Positions 44,764-54,904 of a stretch of 64,000 nt of DNA are shown in pieces (the stretch's first letter is position 1; every line of letters begins with the position of its first letter). The position numbers were made by a program, and so were the translations under genes. This DNA comes from Bordetella genomosp. 10 (GTDB lineage Bacteria; Pseudomonadota; Gammaproteobacteria; Burkholderiales; Burkholderiaceae_B), in the NCBI RefSeq assembly GCF_002261225.1, contig NZ_NEVM01000002.1:930001-994000 (forward strand), in the 5' to 3' direction. Below the pieces are notes generated by a model that saw only the letters and a list, made by a program, of their open reading frames with translations, searched no databases and had not been told where the DNA came from.

Positions 44764-45744
44764 TCAGTTCGCGCTGTCCCAGCCGCGTGCCAGCTCCGTC
44801 CAGCGCAGCGTTTCCTGATGCACGAAGGCCTGGAACTTGGCCGGCTCCATGCCGCCCGGATCCGCTGCCATGCTGTCCAGCGCTTTACGCATATTGGGAT
44901 CGTCCATGGCGGCGCGCACCGCGCGATAGATGCGGTCCGTGACGGCCGGCGGCAGGTCCTTGGGGCCGGCCAGGCTGTACCAGGTGGTCATCTGGTAGCC
45001 CGGTACGCCCGACTCGTCCAGGGTCGGCACGTCGGGCAGGAAGCGGGTGCGCGTCAGGCTGGTGACGGCCAGCGGCTTGACGCCGCCGCCATTGATCTGC
45101 GCGGCGGCGGAAGCGGCCGAATCGAGGGCGAAGGTGATGCGGCCGCCGATCAGGTCGGTCATCATGGGCGCGGCGCCCTTGAACGGCACGTGCAGGGCTG
45201 TCATGCCGGTCTGCTTCTTCAGCAATTCGGCGGACAGGTGCTGCGTGGTGCCGATGCCGGCCGAGCCGTAGTTGACGTCGTTGGGATGCGCCTTGGCATA
45301 GGCCAGCAGCTCGCGCACATTGTTCGCGGGGAAGTTCTTCGCCACCACCAGCACGTTGGGCACATTGGCCACGGTGGTGATCTGCGTCATGTCGCGCTCG
45401 AAATCGTAGGGCAGGTTCTTGTACAGCACGCCCGCGGCGGCATGGCCGACGTTGGCGAGCAGCAAGGTGTAGCCGTCCGGTTTGGCGCGCGCGACGTAGC
45501 CGGCGCCCAGGGTGCCGCCCGCGCCGGGCTTGTTCTCGACGATCACCGTCTGTCCCAATTGCTGTTGCAACTGCACGGCGATGGCGCGGGCCACGATGTC
45601 GGTGGTGCCGCCGGGCGTGAAGGGCGCCACCAGGGTGATGGGGCGATCGGGCCAATCCGCCGCCTGCGCGGACGGGGCCAGCAAGCCGGCACAGCCGGCC
45701 AGGGCCAGAACGAGTACGCCGCGACGGGTGGTGAGGGTGGTCAT
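44764..45744 (-). CDS. Bug-family (TctC) substrate-binding protein
   Basis: A 326-residue periplasmic receptor. Signal peptide to about residue 28 (ending SAQA), then ADWPDRPITLVAPFTPGGTTDIVAR, KPDGYTLLLANV and HVPFKGAAPMMTDLIGGRI, the Bug signatures. Lies between the aldehyde and alcohol dehydrogenase genes; it probably binds their substrate or tricarballylate-type acids, given the adjacent tcu genes. No tctA/tctB gene is near. Confidence 0.92.
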   Translation of the reverse strand: MTTLTTRRGVLVLALAGCAGLLAPSAQAADWPDRPITLVAPFTPGGTTDIVARAIAVQLQQQLGQTVIVENKPGAGGTLGAGYVARAKPDGYTLLLANVGHAAAGVLYKNLPYDFERDMTQITTVANVPNVLVVAKNFPANNVRELLAYAKAHPNDVNYGSAGIGTTQHLSAELLKKQTGMTALHVPFKGAAPMMTDLIGGRITFALDSAASAAAQINGGGVKPLAVTSLTRTRFLPDVPTLDESGVPGYQMTTWYSLAGPKDLPPAVTDRIYRAVRAAMDDPNMRKALDSMAADPGGMEPAKFQAFVHQETLRWTELARGWDSAN

Positions 45745-45851
45745 GGTGCTTGTCTCCGAAGTGCTGATGCGGGCTGTGAGCGTTGGAGCCTGGCCGCTTG
45801 TTGTGGGTGTTGGGGTGCTGCTGACAGGGAATGCGGCTGGCGCCTTGCCGT

Positions 45852-47300
45852 TCAGGGGTTGAAGACCACCAGGCGTTCTTCCGTCATTTCGCGGATGGCA
45901 TGGGCCGGGCCTTCCTTGCCGAAGCCGCTGTCCTTGACGCCGCCAAAAGGCATGACGTCGGAGCGCGCGCTGGAGCTTTCGTTGATCTGCACCGTGCCGA
46001 AGCGCAGCGTGGCGGCGGCGCGCAGGGCGCGATCGATGTCCTGCGTGAAGATCCCGGCGGACAGGCCGAAGGGCGTGGAATTGGCGTCGCGGATTGCTTC
46101 CTCGAAATCCTCGAAGGGACGCAAAGCCAACAAGGGCGCGAAGGCTTCCTGGCACCACACCCGGCCGTCGTCAGGGGCATGGGTGACCACGGCCGGCGTG
46201 ATGACCGAACGCCGGCGTTGGCCGCCGCACAGCAGACGGGCGCCGCCTTGCTCGGCCTCGCGCAGCCAGCTTTCGGCGCGGATGGCGGACGCCTCGCTGA
46301 TCAGCGGACCCACCTTGGTGGCGGGGTCGCGCGGGTCACCCGCTTGCAGGGTCTGGGCGAAGGCGGCCAGGCGTTGGCCCACTTCCTCGGCGATCGAGCG
46401 ATGGACATACAGGCGCTGCACCGACGTGCACACCTGGCCGGCCTTGCGCAAGCCGGCATTGGCGATCTTGGGAATGGCGCGATCCAGGTCCGCGTCGGCG
46501 CAGACGATGGTGCTGGCGATGCTGCCCAGTTCCATCTGCGTGCGGCGCAAGCCCGCTGCCTGCTGGATGATGCGGCCCACGCGCGTGCTTCCGGTGAAGG
46601 TGTAGAAGGCGATGTCCTGTTCTTCCAGCAGCCAGGCGCCGACGCTGTCGCCTTCGCCCTGGAGCACGGCCAGGAAGGCCGGCGGCATGCCGGCTTCCAG
46701 CAGCAACTGGGCCAGCAGGGCGCTCGTCAGGGGCGTGAAGGCCGAGGGTTTCAGGACCACCGCGTTGCCGGCGGCATAGGCCGGCGCCACCTTGTGCAGG
46801 ACCGTGTTCAGGGGCGAGTTGAAAGGCGTGATGGCACAGACCACGCCCACCGGAAAGCGCTGCGTGAAACCGATGCGGCGATGAGCGCCGGGGCTGGCGC
46901 CGAAGGGGACCACGTCGCCGACCAGGCGCAGCGCTTCATCGGCCGACAAGCTGAGGGTCACCATGGCGCGATCGACCTCGTTGCCGGCGTCGACCAGCGT
47001 GAATCCCGCTTCCGCCACCATCACGTCGACCAGGCGCAGGCGATAGCTCCCCATCAGGGCCGCGGCGCGGCGCAGTACCTGGGCGCGGTCATGCGGGGGC
47101 GGAGCGCCGGCATCGGCGGCGGCGCGCGTCACCCGTACGGCCTCGCTGACCTGGGCGCGGGTCGCGGCGGCGACTTCGGCAACGGGACGGCCGCTGAATT
47201 TGTCATCGACGGTGAAGCGCGGCCCGTCGTCGACCCAGCGTCCGTCGATCAAGGCGCCGGTGGGAGGCAGGCCGGCGATATGGAGAGGAGTGCTAGTCAT
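45852..47300 (-). CDS. NAD(P)-dependent aldehyde dehydrogenase
   Basis: A 482-residue ALDH-superfamily enzyme. Catalytic residues are present: Asn161 (TPFNSP), Lys184 (VVLKPS), Glu257 (MELGS) and nucleophile Cys291 (GQVCTSVQ). The family branch (phosphonoacetaldehyde/lactaldehyde/succinate-semialdehyde-like) is suggested by the wording but not decided. First gene of the minus-strand operon; the start ATG at 47300 is preferred over 47339 since TSTPLHIAG leads straight into the domain. Confidence 0.92.
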   Translation of the reverse strand: MTSTPLHIAGLPPTGALIDGRWVDDGPRFTVDDKFSGRPVAEVAAATRAQVSEAVRVTRAAADAGAPPPHDRAQVLRRAAALMGSYRLRLVDVMVAEAGFTLVDAGNEVDRAMVTLSLSADEALRLVGDVVPFGASPGAHRRIGFTQRFPVGVVCAITPFNSPLNTVLHKVAPAYAAGNAVVLKPSAFTPLTSALLAQLLLEAGMPPAFLAVLQGEGDSVGAWLLEEQDIAFYTFTGSTRVGRIIQQAAGLRRTQMELGSIASTIVCADADLDRAIPKIANAGLRKAGQVCTSVQRLYVHRSIAEEVGQRLAAFAQTLQAGDPRDPATKVGPLISEASAIRAESWLREAEQGGARLLCGGQRRRSVITPAVVTHAPDDGRVWCQEAFAPLLALRPFEDFEEAIRDANSTPFGLSAGIFTQDIDRALRAAATLRFGTVQINESSSARSDVMPFGGVKDSGFGKEGPAHAIREMTEERLVVFNP

Positions 47301-47654
47301 ATGAGGTTGTCTTGAATAGTGAAAGGGGGCGCTGCGCATGCGCTTGCATTCATGTCGTCCCGGATGATGAATTTTGGGGACGATAGATTTTGAATGAAAC
47401 GTTATCTATAGGAAGGAATGCAACCGGCAGTGCCTATCATCTCGGTTTTATTGAAATATGAGGTTATCGATCAAAACTTGCTCAGAATCGATAATCGTCG
47501 TTAATGAAACGTTATTTTGACGTGAATTATAGGCATCCATCCGTCCGCCGTAACCCTGATTCGCTGAAGAGGCCTTCAACATATGTGAAAACAGAGAGTG
47601 GGAAATCTCCCATTGCATGCAAAAATGGGGTTTTCATAAATAGTGAAGACAGCC
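47301..47654. promoter_or_regulatory. Divergent control region between the dehydrogenase operon and tcuR-tcuAB
   Basis: 354 bp, strongly AT-rich for this genome, no supported gene. A 13-bp direct repeat AATGAAACGTTAT occurs at 47393-47405 and 47503-47515, 110 bp apart. Each includes TGAAACGTT, nine of twelve positions of the LacI/Cra-like palindrome TGAAACGTTTCA. ATCGAT-type motifs (TTATCGATC, AATCGATAATCG) sit between them. Both operon promoters must lie here. Confidence 0.6.
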
Positions 47655-48587
47655 ATGGAACTGCGCCAACTGCGTTCATTCGCCAGGGTCGTGGAGCTGG
47701 GCAGCATGGGACGGGCGGCGGCCGAGCTGGGCATCGTCACCTCGGCCCTGAGCCAGCAGATCAGCCGCCTGGAGAGCGAGCTCGCCACCCGGCTGTTGCA
47801 ACGCACGTCCACCGGCGTGGTGCCGACCGACGCCGGCAGGGCCTTCCTGCGCCAGGCGCAACTGGCCATCCGCCACGCGGACGCGGCGGCCATGGCGGCG
47901 CGCGAGGCGCGGCTGACGGGGCAGGTCAGCGTCGGCCTGGCGTCCACCACCGGCACGGTGCTGGCGCCGCGCTTCATCCAGGCCATGCAGCAGCGCTATC
48001 CCGACGTGCGCCTGCGCATGACGGAAAGCCTGTCGGGTCACCTCGCGTCCATGCTCAACGCCCGGCAACTGGACCTGGCCATCGTCTTCCATACCGATCC
48101 GGCGCAGCGCTGGACCGTGCAGCCCCTGCTGGACGAACGCCTGTTGCTGATGGGCCAGCCCAGCACGCCGGCCTGGCCGACCAGCGAACACATCTCCCTG
48201 GCCGGTCTGCACGAGGTGCCGCTGGTGCTGCCCAGTCCGGCCCACGGCCTGCGCCAGTTGATCGACGCCGCCTGCGCCCGCGTCGGCCGCACGCTGAACA
48301 TCGTCGCCGAGGTCGACGGGCTGGCCATGCTGATGGCGATGGTGCGGGTCGGGCACGTCGCCACCATCCAGCCCGGGGCGGCCTTGCCGGTCGATCCCTC
48401 CCTGTCGCGCCTGCAACTGAGCGACGACAACCTGCAGCGGCGCAACCTGCTGGTCAGCCTGCCGGAGGACGAGCTGTCGCCCGCCGCCCTGGCCGCGCGC
48501 GTCGTGCTGAGCGACGTGGCGCGCACGCTGGTGCGCGAAGGCGGCTGGCCGGGCGCGACCCTGCACGCGGGTCTTCAAGATAAGTGA
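47655..48587 (+). CDS. LysR-family regulator, probable TcuR
   Basis: A 310-residue LTTR. MELRQLRSFARVVELGSMGRAAAELGIVTSALSQQISRLESELATRLLQR is the winged helix; effector domain from about 90. The start is the ATG at 47655 with the canonical MELRQLRSF. Placed 81 bp upstream of tcuA on the same strand, like the regulator tcuR beside tcuABC in Salmonella, and divergent from the dehydrogenase operon, so it could control both. Confidence 0.9.
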   Translation: MELRQLRSFARVVELGSMGRAAAELGIVTSALSQQISRLESELATRLLQRTSTGVVPTDAGRAFLRQAQLAIRHADAAAMAAREARLTGQVSVGLASTTGTVLAPRFIQAMQQRYPDVRLRMTESLSGHLASMLNARQLDLAIVFHTDPAQRWTVQPLLDERLLLMGQPSTPAWPTSEHISLAGLHEVPLVLPSPAHGLRQLIDAACARVGRTLNIVAEVDGLAMLMAMVRVGHVATIQPGAALPVDPSLSRLQLSDDNLQRRNLLVSLPEDELSPAALAARVVLSDVARTLVREGGWPGATLHAGLQDK

Positions 48588-48668
48588 AGACCCCTTGCGC
48601 GGCGGGTTCTGGCGCGCGCATGACGGTCTGGTTACAGTGCCACCCTGTTCAAGGAGGACACACTCGCC

Positions 48669-50093
48669 ATGGTGGACGTATTGGTGATAGGGGGCGGCAA
48701 CGCGGCCCTGTGCGCGGCGCTGATGGCGCGCGAAGCCGGCGCCAGCGTGCTGCTGCTGGAGTCCGCGCCCAAGGAGTGGCGCGGCGGCAATTCGCAGCAC
48801 ACGCGCAATCTGCGCTGCATGCACGACGCGCCGCAGGACGTGCTCGTCGAGGCCTATCCGGAAGAAGAGTTCTGGCAGGACCTGCTCAAGGTGACGGGCG
48901 GGATTACCAACGAGCACTTGGCGCGCCTGGTGATCCGCGCTTCCTCGTCCTGTCGGGACTGGATGCGCAAGCACGGCGTGAATTTCCAGCCGCCGCTGTC
49001 GGGCGCGCTGCACGTGGCCCGCACCAATGCGTTTTTCATGGGCGGCGGCAAGGCCCTGGTCAACGCCTATTTCCGCAGCGCCGAGTCGCTGGGCGTGCAG
49101 ATCCGATACAACGCGCCGGTCGACCGCCTGGATCTGAAGGACGGCCGCTTCGTCGCCGCCTACGTCAAGGGCGAACGCATCGAAGCCAAGGCCTGCGTGC
49201 TGGCCGCCGGCGGCTTCGAATCGAACATCGAGTGGCTGCGCGAGGCCTGGGGCCAGAACGAGCGCGGCGAATGGCCGGCCGACAATTTCCTGATCCGCGG
49301 CACGCGTTTCAACAAAGGCGTATTGCTGAAGTTCATGATGGACGCCGGCGCCGACATCATCGGCGATCCCTCGCAATCGCACTGCGTGGCCATCGACGCG
49401 CGCGCGCCGCTGTACGACGGCGGCATCTGCACGCGCATCGACTGCGTTTCGCTGGGCGTGGTGGTCAACCGCGACGCCAAGCGGTTCTATGACGAAGGCG
49501 AGGACTTCTGGCCCAAGCGCTACGCCATCTGGGGCCGCCTGGTGGCCAACCAGCCCGGCCAGATCGGCTACTCCATCATCGACAGCAAGGCCATCGGCCG
49601 CTTCATGCCGCCGGTCTTTCCGGGCACCACGGCCAACACGCTGGAGGAGCTGGCGGACAAGCTGCGCCTGGACCGCGCCACCTTCATGCAGACGCTGAAC
49701 GAGTACAACGCCGCCTGCCGCGTCGGCAAGTTCGACCACACCGCGCTGGACGATTGCCATACGGAAGGCATCGCGCCGGCCAAGACGCACTGGGCGCGGC
49801 CCATCGACCGCGCGCCGTTCTACGGCTATCCGCTGCGGCCGGGCATCACCTTCACCTACCTGGGCCTGAAGGTCAACGACAAGGCCGCCGTGCATTTCAA
49901 CGGCATGCCCAGCGACAACCTCTACGTCGCCGGCGAAATGATGGCCGGCAACGTCCTGGGCAAGGGCTATACCGCGGGCGTGGGCATGTCCATCGGCACC
50001 GCATTCGGCCGCATCGCCGGCACGCAGGCCGCGCGCTTCGCGCTGGGCCTGGATAAAAACACTTCCATGGGAGCTTCCCTTGAAACAGCTTGA
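48669..50093 (+). CDS. tcuA: FAD-dependent tricarballylate dehydrogenase
   Basis: Oxidises tricarballylate to cis-aconitate. The 474 residues belong to the fumarate-reductase/succinate-dehydrogenase flavoprotein family: FAD motif [21 protein letters not shown] (5-25), the [10 protein letters not shown] substrate-facing loop that marks TcuA, and [30 protein letters not shown] near the C-terminus. Overlaps tcuB by 14 bp; TcuB reoxidises its flavin. Confidence 0.92.
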   Translation: MVDVLVIGGGNAALCAALMAREAGASVLLLESAPKEWRGGNSQHTRNLRCMHDAPQDVLVEAYPEEEFWQDLLKVTGGITNEHLARLVIRASSSCRDWMRKHGVNFQPPLSGALHVARTNAFFMGGGKALVNAYFRSAESLGVQIRYNAPVDRLDLKDGRFVAAYVKGERIEAKACVLAAGGFESNIEWLREAWGQNERGEWPADNFLIRGTRFNKGVLLKFMMDAGADIIGDPSQSHCVAIDARAPLYDGGICTRIDCVSLGVVVNRDAKRFYDEGEDFWPKRYAIWGRLVANQPGQIGYSIIDSKAIGRFMPPVFPGTTANTLEELADKLRLDRATFMQTLNEYNAACRVGKFDHTALDDCHTEGIAPAKTHWARPIDRAPFYGYPLRPGITFTYLGLKVNDKAAVHFNGMPSDNLYVAGEMMAGNVLGKGYTAGVGMSIGTAFGRIAGTQAARFALGLDKNTSMGASLETA

Positions 50094-51306
50094 AGCCCTC
50101 GTGCGCCAGGCCAACGCCACGCTCAACCTGGACCAGCCCGCGCCGGCCGGCGGCATGAAGGAAACGCCGGTCAAGTTCGTGCGCAACGGCGAGGACCTGG
50201 CCCCGACCACCGCCGACGAAACCGAGGTCGCGCGCATCATGCAGATCTGCAATGCCTGCCGGTATTGCGAAGGCTTCTGTGCGGTGTTCCCGGCGATGAC
50301 CCGGCGGCTGGAGTTCGGCAAGGCCGACATCAACTACCTGGCGAATCTGTGCCACAACTGCGGCGCCTGTCTGCACGCGTGCCAGTACGCGCCGCCGCAC
50401 GAATTCGGCGTCAACGTGCCGCAGGCGATGGCCAAGGTGCGCAAGCAGACCTACACCGACTATGCGTGGCCGGCGGCCCTGGGTTCGCTATACCAGCGCA
50501 ATGGCCTGACCTTGTCGCTGGCCACCGCCTTCGGCCTGGCGCTGTTCCTGGTCCTGGCCATCCTCTCCAGCGGCTCCCTGTTCCACGCGCCGCTGGCCGG
50601 CAATTTCTACGCCATCTTCCCGCACAACATGCTGGCGCTGATGTTCGGCGTGGTCTTCCTGTTCGCGATCTTCGCCCTGGGCGTGGGCGTGAGCCGGTTC
50701 TGGCGCCGGGTCTCGCCGGGATCGGCCAACGGACCGGCGGTGGCGGAGGCGACGCACGACGTGCTGCGGCTGCGCTACCTGGACGGCGGCCACGGCAAGG
50801 GCTGCAACGAGTCCAGCGACGCCTTCACGCTGGCCCGCCGCCGCTTTCACCACTTCACGTTCTACGGCTTCCTGCTGTGCTTCGCCGCGACCTGCGTGGC
50901 CACGTTCTATCACTACTTCCTGGATCTGCACGCGCCGTACGGCTATACGAGCCTGCCGGTGGTGTTGGGCACGCTGGGCGGGATAGGCCTGATCATCGGA
51001 CCGGCGGGCCTGTTCTGGCTGAACGTGCACCGCAGCCCCCTGCATGGCGACGCCGCGCAGCGGCCGATGGATCGCGGCTTCATCGCCTTGCTGCTGCTGG
51101 TGTCGATCACGGGCCTGGCCTTGCTGATCGGGCGCGACACGAGCGCCATGGGCCTGTTGCTGGCCCTGCATCTGGGACCGGTGATGGCCTTGTTCCTGAC
51201 GCTGCCCTACGGCAAGTTCGCGCACGGCATCTTCCGCAGCGCGGCGCTGTTGAAGTGGAATATCGAGAAGCGGCAGCCGAATCCCTTGCAACTGGGAGCG
51301 GACTGA
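50080..51306 (+). CDS. tcuB: Tricarballylate utilisation protein TcuB (two 4Fe-4S clusters, membrane)
   Basis: A 408-residue electron-transfer protein. Two ferredoxin cysteine sets, Cys57-60-63-67 and Cys91-94-97-101, precede a membrane part with five or six helices and conserved histidines ([23 protein letters not shown]) that may bind haem. TcuB takes electrons from TcuA's FADH2 to the quinone pool. The start is a TTG at 50080 with GGGAG upstream, inside the end of tcuA. No tcuC transporter follows; the adjacent Bug protein may feed uptake instead. Confidence 0.92.
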   Translation: MKQLEALVRQANATLNLDQPAPAGGMKETPVKFVRNGEDLAPTTADETEVARIMQICNACRYCEGFCAVFPAMTRRLEFGKADINYLANLCHNCGACLHACQYAPPHEFGVNVPQAMAKVRKQTYTDYAWPAALGSLYQRNGLTLSLATAFGLALFLVLAILSSGSLFHAPLAGNFYAIFPHNMLALMFGVVFLFAIFALGVGVSRFWRRVSPGSANGPAVAEATHDVLRLRYLDGGHGKGCNESSDAFTLARRRFHHFTFYGFLLCFAATCVATFYHYFLDLHAPYGYTSLPVVLGTLGGIGLIIGPAGLFWLNVHRSPLHGDAAQRPMDRGFIALLLLVSITGLALLIGRDTSAMGLLLALHLGPVMALFLTLPYGKFAHGIFRSAALLKWNIEKRQPNPLQLGAD

Positions 51307-51340
51307 GAGGGCCATTCGCGTCTTGCGTTATGCTTTGGGC

Positions 51341-51790
51341 ATGACCCTAGACGAATACACGAGCGCGCTGGACGGCGTATTGCAGGCCCACGCCGGTCCG
51401 GCGCATGCCACTTTGGATGCCTTGATCGCCGCCTTGCCGCCCAGGGCGCGCGAAATCCACATCGCCGTTTTTCCCGACCAGGACGGCACCGGCACCTTCT
51501 CCATCGTGGCCAGCCTGGACGGGCCGGACATGTTCGTCCTGAACAAGGCGATCGAAGGCCATCGCTATCTGTTCGACGTCCGCTATACGGAGCGCGGCGT
51601 GGAGCCTGACGTGCCGTTGCTGGACGGCGGCGGTACCGGTTTCGACGTCCAGGACGCGGTAGTGGATACCGGCATGCGCTGGGTCGAGACCCTGGTGCGC
51701 GCGCGCGATCCGGCGCCCTTGCCGGTCCTGATCTATGGCGAGGAAGGGTACGGCACCTTGGCGCCGATCGTGATCGCGACGGAGCCATAG
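51341..51790 (+). CDS. Uncharacterised small protein (possibly DUF6389)
   Basis: A 149-residue acidic protein without signal peptide, membrane segment or motif I can place with confidence. It begins MTLDEYTSALDGVLQAHAGPAHATLDALIAALP and holds a mixed alpha/beta pattern (IHIAVFPDQDGTGTFSIVASLDGPDMFVLNKAI). The wording reminds me of DUF6389, but I cannot check. It starts 34 bp after tcuB and ends 5 bp before the HD-domain gene, so it is probably in an operon with that gene. Confidence 0.75.
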   Translation: MTLDEYTSALDGVLQAHAGPAHATLDALIAALPPRAREIHIAVFPDQDGTGTFSIVASLDGPDMFVLNKAIEGHRYLFDVRYTERGVEPDVPLLDGGGTGFDVQDAVVDTGMRWVETLVRARDPAPLPVLIYGEEGYGTLAPIVIATEP

Positions 51791-51795
51791 CGCGC

Positions 51796-52485
51796 ATGCA
51801 TGCCGTTTCTTTTTCGCCTTCCACGCAGGAAGGGCTCGCCTTGTGGCGCCCCCGGCTGATACGCCTCGCCACGGCGTCGGACGATAACGACGGCGCCCAT
51901 GACCTGAATCATCTGGAACGCGTCTGGTCGAGCGCGCGCGGCATCCTGGCGTCCTTGCCGCGGGCCGACGCATTGGTCGTGATGGCGGCGTGCTACCTGC
52001 ACGATCTCGTCAACCTGCCGAAGAATCATCCGGAGCGCAGCAGCGCTTCGCGCATGTCGGCGCAGGCGGCGGTGGCCCGGTTGTCCGCCCTGGACTTTCC
52101 GGCGGACCGCCTTGCCGCGGTGGCGCATGCCATCGAGGCCCACAGCTATTCGGCCGGCATCGCGCCCGAGACCGTGGAAGCGAAGATCGTCCAGGACGCC
52201 GACCGCATCGACGCGCTGGGCGCCGTGGGACTGGCCCGCATGTTCCATGTGGGCGGGCAATTGGGACGCGCGCTGGCCCATTCGGCCGATCCGCTGGCGT
52301 TGCGCCGCGACGCGGACGACGGGCGTTATACGCTGGACCACATCGCGTGCAAGCTGCTGCGCCTGCCGGCGACGATGCAGACGGAAGCCGGCCGGGCCCT
52401 GGCCGAGGAGCGCGCGCGCTGGGTGATGGCCTTTCGCGATCAGTTCGCCGCGGAGTGGGGCGGGGACGACAGGGCCCCGGACTGA
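51796..52485 (+). CDS. HD-domain phosphohydrolase
   Basis: A 229-residue HD-superfamily protein (YedJ-like). Metal ligands: His35-Asp36 with His39 in HDLNHLERV, the His69-Asp70 pair in CYLHDLVN, and Asp near 135 in VQDADRIDALGAVGLARMF, the last motif being typical of the YedJ/PsrP-like group whose members act on nucleotides. Substrate unknown. It follows the small unknown gene by 5 bp and converges on the antiporter gene 5 bp away. Confidence 0.88.
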   Translation: MHAVSFSPSTQEGLALWRPRLIRLATASDDNDGAHDLNHLERVWSSARGILASLPRADALVVMAACYLHDLVNLPKNHPERSSASRMSAQAAVARLSALDFPADRLAAVAHAIEAHSYSAGIAPETVEAKIVQDADRIDALGAVGLARMFHVGGQLGRALAHSADPLALRRDADDGRYTLDHIACKLLRLPATMQTEAGRALAEERARWVMAFRDQFAAEWGGDDRAPD

Positions 52486-52490
52486 CCCGT

Positions 52491-53840
52491 TCAGCTTTTC
52501 AAGGCCTGCTGCGCCGCTTCGCGCGGCGCTTGCGCCTTGTTGCCCGCGCGGAAATAGCGTTCCAGCAGGGGCGACGCCGAGATGCCGTGCAGGAACACGG
52601 ACGCCACGATGACCGCCAGCAGGACGGGCGCGATAGGGCGGATATTGTCGGGATCGGTGTGTTCCAGCGCCAGCAGCAGGTAGAAGAAGGTGCCGACGCC
52701 GCGTATGCCCAGCCACCCGGCCAGCAGGCGCTGCGTCCTGTCCGTGCCCGTCCCGATCAAGGACACCCAGACGGAGAGGGGCCGCGCCACCAGGAACAGG
52801 GCCAGCACGGCGACCAGGGACTGCCATTGCAGCAGGTCCCGCCAGCACGAGGACACGACGCTGCCTATCAACAGCAGCAGGCCCAGTTCCACCAGGTGTT
52901 CCAGCTCCACCGAGAAAGTCATCATGGATTCCGCCAGGTAGGCATGCGCCAGCTCGGGATGCTTGGCGGCCCGCTGCATGTCGCCATGCGCCACCTGCTC
53001 CAGCGCCTCGTTGGGCGTCTCCTCGCCGGTTTCGTGCATTTCCTTGCGGCGCAGGGCCACGCCGGCGGCGAATACGGCCAGGAAGGCATAGCTGTGGATC
53101 AGGAGCGCGACGCCGTAGCAGGCCGCCATCAGCCCCAGCGCGAGGAATCCCTCATAGCCCATGGCCTTGGCGTAGCGGATGCGCAGGCGCGCGACCAGGG
53201 CTTCCGTGGCCGTGCCCATGAGCCAGCCCACGATGACGGCGCCCACGACGCCCCAGACCAGCGACGCCGCCAGGGTGGCCGGCGATTGGGCGTCGGGATG
53301 TCCCAGATTGCATACCGCCAGTCCTATCAAGACGAAAGGGTAGGCCGCGCCGTCGTTGGCGCCGCCTTCGCCGGAGAGGGCGAAGCGCAAGGGTTCGTCG
53401 TCGCCCGCCTCGCGCGGGCGCAGTTCGTTGGCCAGGACCGGGTCGGTCGGCGCCAGCGCCGCCGCCGCCAGCAGCGCGGCGCCCAGCGTCCATCCCAACG
53501 CATAGAAACCGACCAGCGTCATCGCGCCTATGGTCAGCACCATCGCCGGCAGGGCCAGGCGCAGCACCAATCGCCATCGGCTGCTGCCCAGGGGCATGCG
53601 CAGGTGCATGCCGATGGAAAACAGCGAAATGAGCAGGCCGGCCTCGGCGAGGGTGCGCAGGACGTGCGCGTCGCGATAGATATCCAGGTTCAGCATGCCC
53701 AGGCCGGCCGGGCCGATGAGAAAGCCGAACGCCAGATAGACCATGGCGCCCGTCATGGGCAGGCCGGCGATGACGCTGCGGGCGAGTCCCATGAGTATCA
53801 GCAGCGCGCCGATCAGGAGAAACCAGACTGCTTCGAGCAT
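52491..53840 (-). CDS. CPA1-type cation/proton antiporter
   Basis: A 449-residue inner-membrane antiporter with about 12 helices. The ion-binding motifs are LAPTDPVLA in helix 5 and GEGGANDGAAYPFVL in helix 6, where the N-D pair marks an electroneutral CPA1 (NhaP-like) exchanger. There is a hydrophilic loop (KEMHETGEETPNEALEQVAHGDM) and a 30-residue polar tail. Probably Na+ or K+/H+ exchange. Divergent from the LysR gene at 54008. Confidence 0.9.
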   Translation of the reverse strand: MLEAVWFLLIGALLILMGLARSVIAGLPMTGAMVYLAFGFLIGPAGLGMLNLDIYRDAHVLRTLAEAGLLISLFSIGMHLRMPLGSSRWRLVLRLALPAMVLTIGAMTLVGFYALGWTLGAALLAAAALAPTDPVLANELRPREAGDDEPLRFALSGEGGANDGAAYPFVLIGLAVCNLGHPDAQSPATLAASLVWGVVGAVIVGWLMGTATEALVARLRIRYAKAMGYEGFLALGLMAACYGVALLIHSYAFLAVFAAGVALRRKEMHETGEETPNEALEQVAHGDMQRAAKHPELAHAYLAESMMTFSVELEHLVELGLLLLIGSVVSSCWRDLLQWQSLVAVLALFLVARPLSVWVSLIGTGTDRTQRLLAGWLGIRGVGTFFYLLLALEHTDPDNIRPIAPVLLAVIVASVFLHGISASPLLERYFRAGNKAQAPREAAQQALKS

Positions 53841-54007
53841 GAGGATGAGGCCAGCCAGGGTGGGAAATTGGGAAACCGGGAAATGCCGCGCCGCAACGGC
53901 GGATCGCCTGCCGATGGGCGCTGCCGGATAGCACGCGCTGTGCCCGGCCGCGCGGCCATGTTGCGTCGCGCCAGGAATGGGACAGTCCGGCGAGGTATAG
54001 TCCCGCT

Positions 54008-54904
54008 ATGAAAACGCTGGATATTCCCACGCTGGCGATCTTTGTCGCGGCGGTGGAAGAGAAAAGCCTCTCCAAGGCCGCCGAACGCGAGAACATCGTC
54101 ACCTCGGCGGCCAGCAAGCGCGTCGCCGAACTGGAGCGCCACCTGGATCGCACGCTGCTGCACCGCCACGGCCGCGGCGTGGAGCCGACGCCGGCGGGCG
54201 CCTTGCTGTATCAGCGCGCCAAGGCCATCCTGCGCGGGGTGCAACTGACCGAGCAGGCCATCAGCGGCTATTCCGCGAATGGCCAGGCCAAGATCCGCCT
54301 GGCTTCCAATCCCTCCACCATCCTCCAGTTCCTGCCGCCGGTGATGAACCGCTTCCTGGCGGGACGCCAGGGCGTCAGCGTGGACCTGCTGGAAGCCCAC
54401 AGTTTCGACATCCCGCGCATGGTCGCGGAGGGCGCCGTGGACATCGGCATCTATCATGCGGACCATCCCGTCCCGGGCGTGACCTCCATGCCGTTCCGGC
54501 GCGACCGGGTCGGCCTGGTGGTGCCCATCGGCCATCCGCTGGCCGACCTCGGCGAGCTCTACCTGGAGGACGCGCTGGACTACGACCTGCTGGGTTATTT
54601 CCCGCGCCACTCGCTGGAGCAGTTCCTGGCCTATGCCGGACAGACGCTGTCGCGCCCGCCCAATGTCAAGCTGCAGGTCTCGAATTTCGAGACGCGCTGC
54701 CGGATGATCCGGGAGGGGATAGGCATAGGCGTGGTGCCCGAAGCCATCGCGCGCAACTATCTGGGCGCGATGGGCCTGGTGCTGCTGCGCCTGCGCGATG
54801 CCTGGGCGGAGCGGCAATTCTACGTTTGCGTGCGCGACCCGGGCCAGATGACGGCGTCCGTCGCGGACCTGCTGCAGGTATTGGTGGCCCCGGAAGCGGG
54901 CTGA
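54008..54904 (+). CDS. LysR-family regulator upstream of the MmgE/PrpD cluster
   Basis: A 298-residue LTTR: LDIPTLAIFVAAVEEKSLSKAAERENIVTSAASKRVAELERHLDRTLLHRHGRGVEPT is the DNA-binding domain; the wording IVTSAASKRVAELE is typical of LTTRs beside Bug/PrpD-type acid degradation genes in Bordetella. The effector domain starts near 90. It lies 232 bp before the MmgE/PrpD gene on the same strand, with an inverted repeat (55066-55095) in the gap, so it may regulate that cluster. Confidence 0.9.
   Translation: MKTLDIPTLAIFVAAVEEKSLSKAAERENIVTSAASKRVAELERHLDRTLLHRHGRGVEPTPAGALLYQRAKAILRGVQLTEQAISGYSANGQAKIRLASNPSTILQFLPPVMNRFLAGRQGVSVDLLEAHSFDIPRMVAEGAVDIGIYHADHPVPGVTSMPFRRDRVGLVVPIGHPLADLGELYLEDALDYDLLGYFPRHSLEQFLAYAGQTLSRPPNVKLQVSNFETRCRMIREGIGIGVVPEAIARNYLGAMGLVLLRLRDAWAERQFYVCVRDPGQMTASVADLLQVLVAPEAG

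Noticed and set aside
47676..50333. 885-residue frame on minus opposite LysR and tcuA
   Set aside because: No domain; covers two recognised plus-strand genes.
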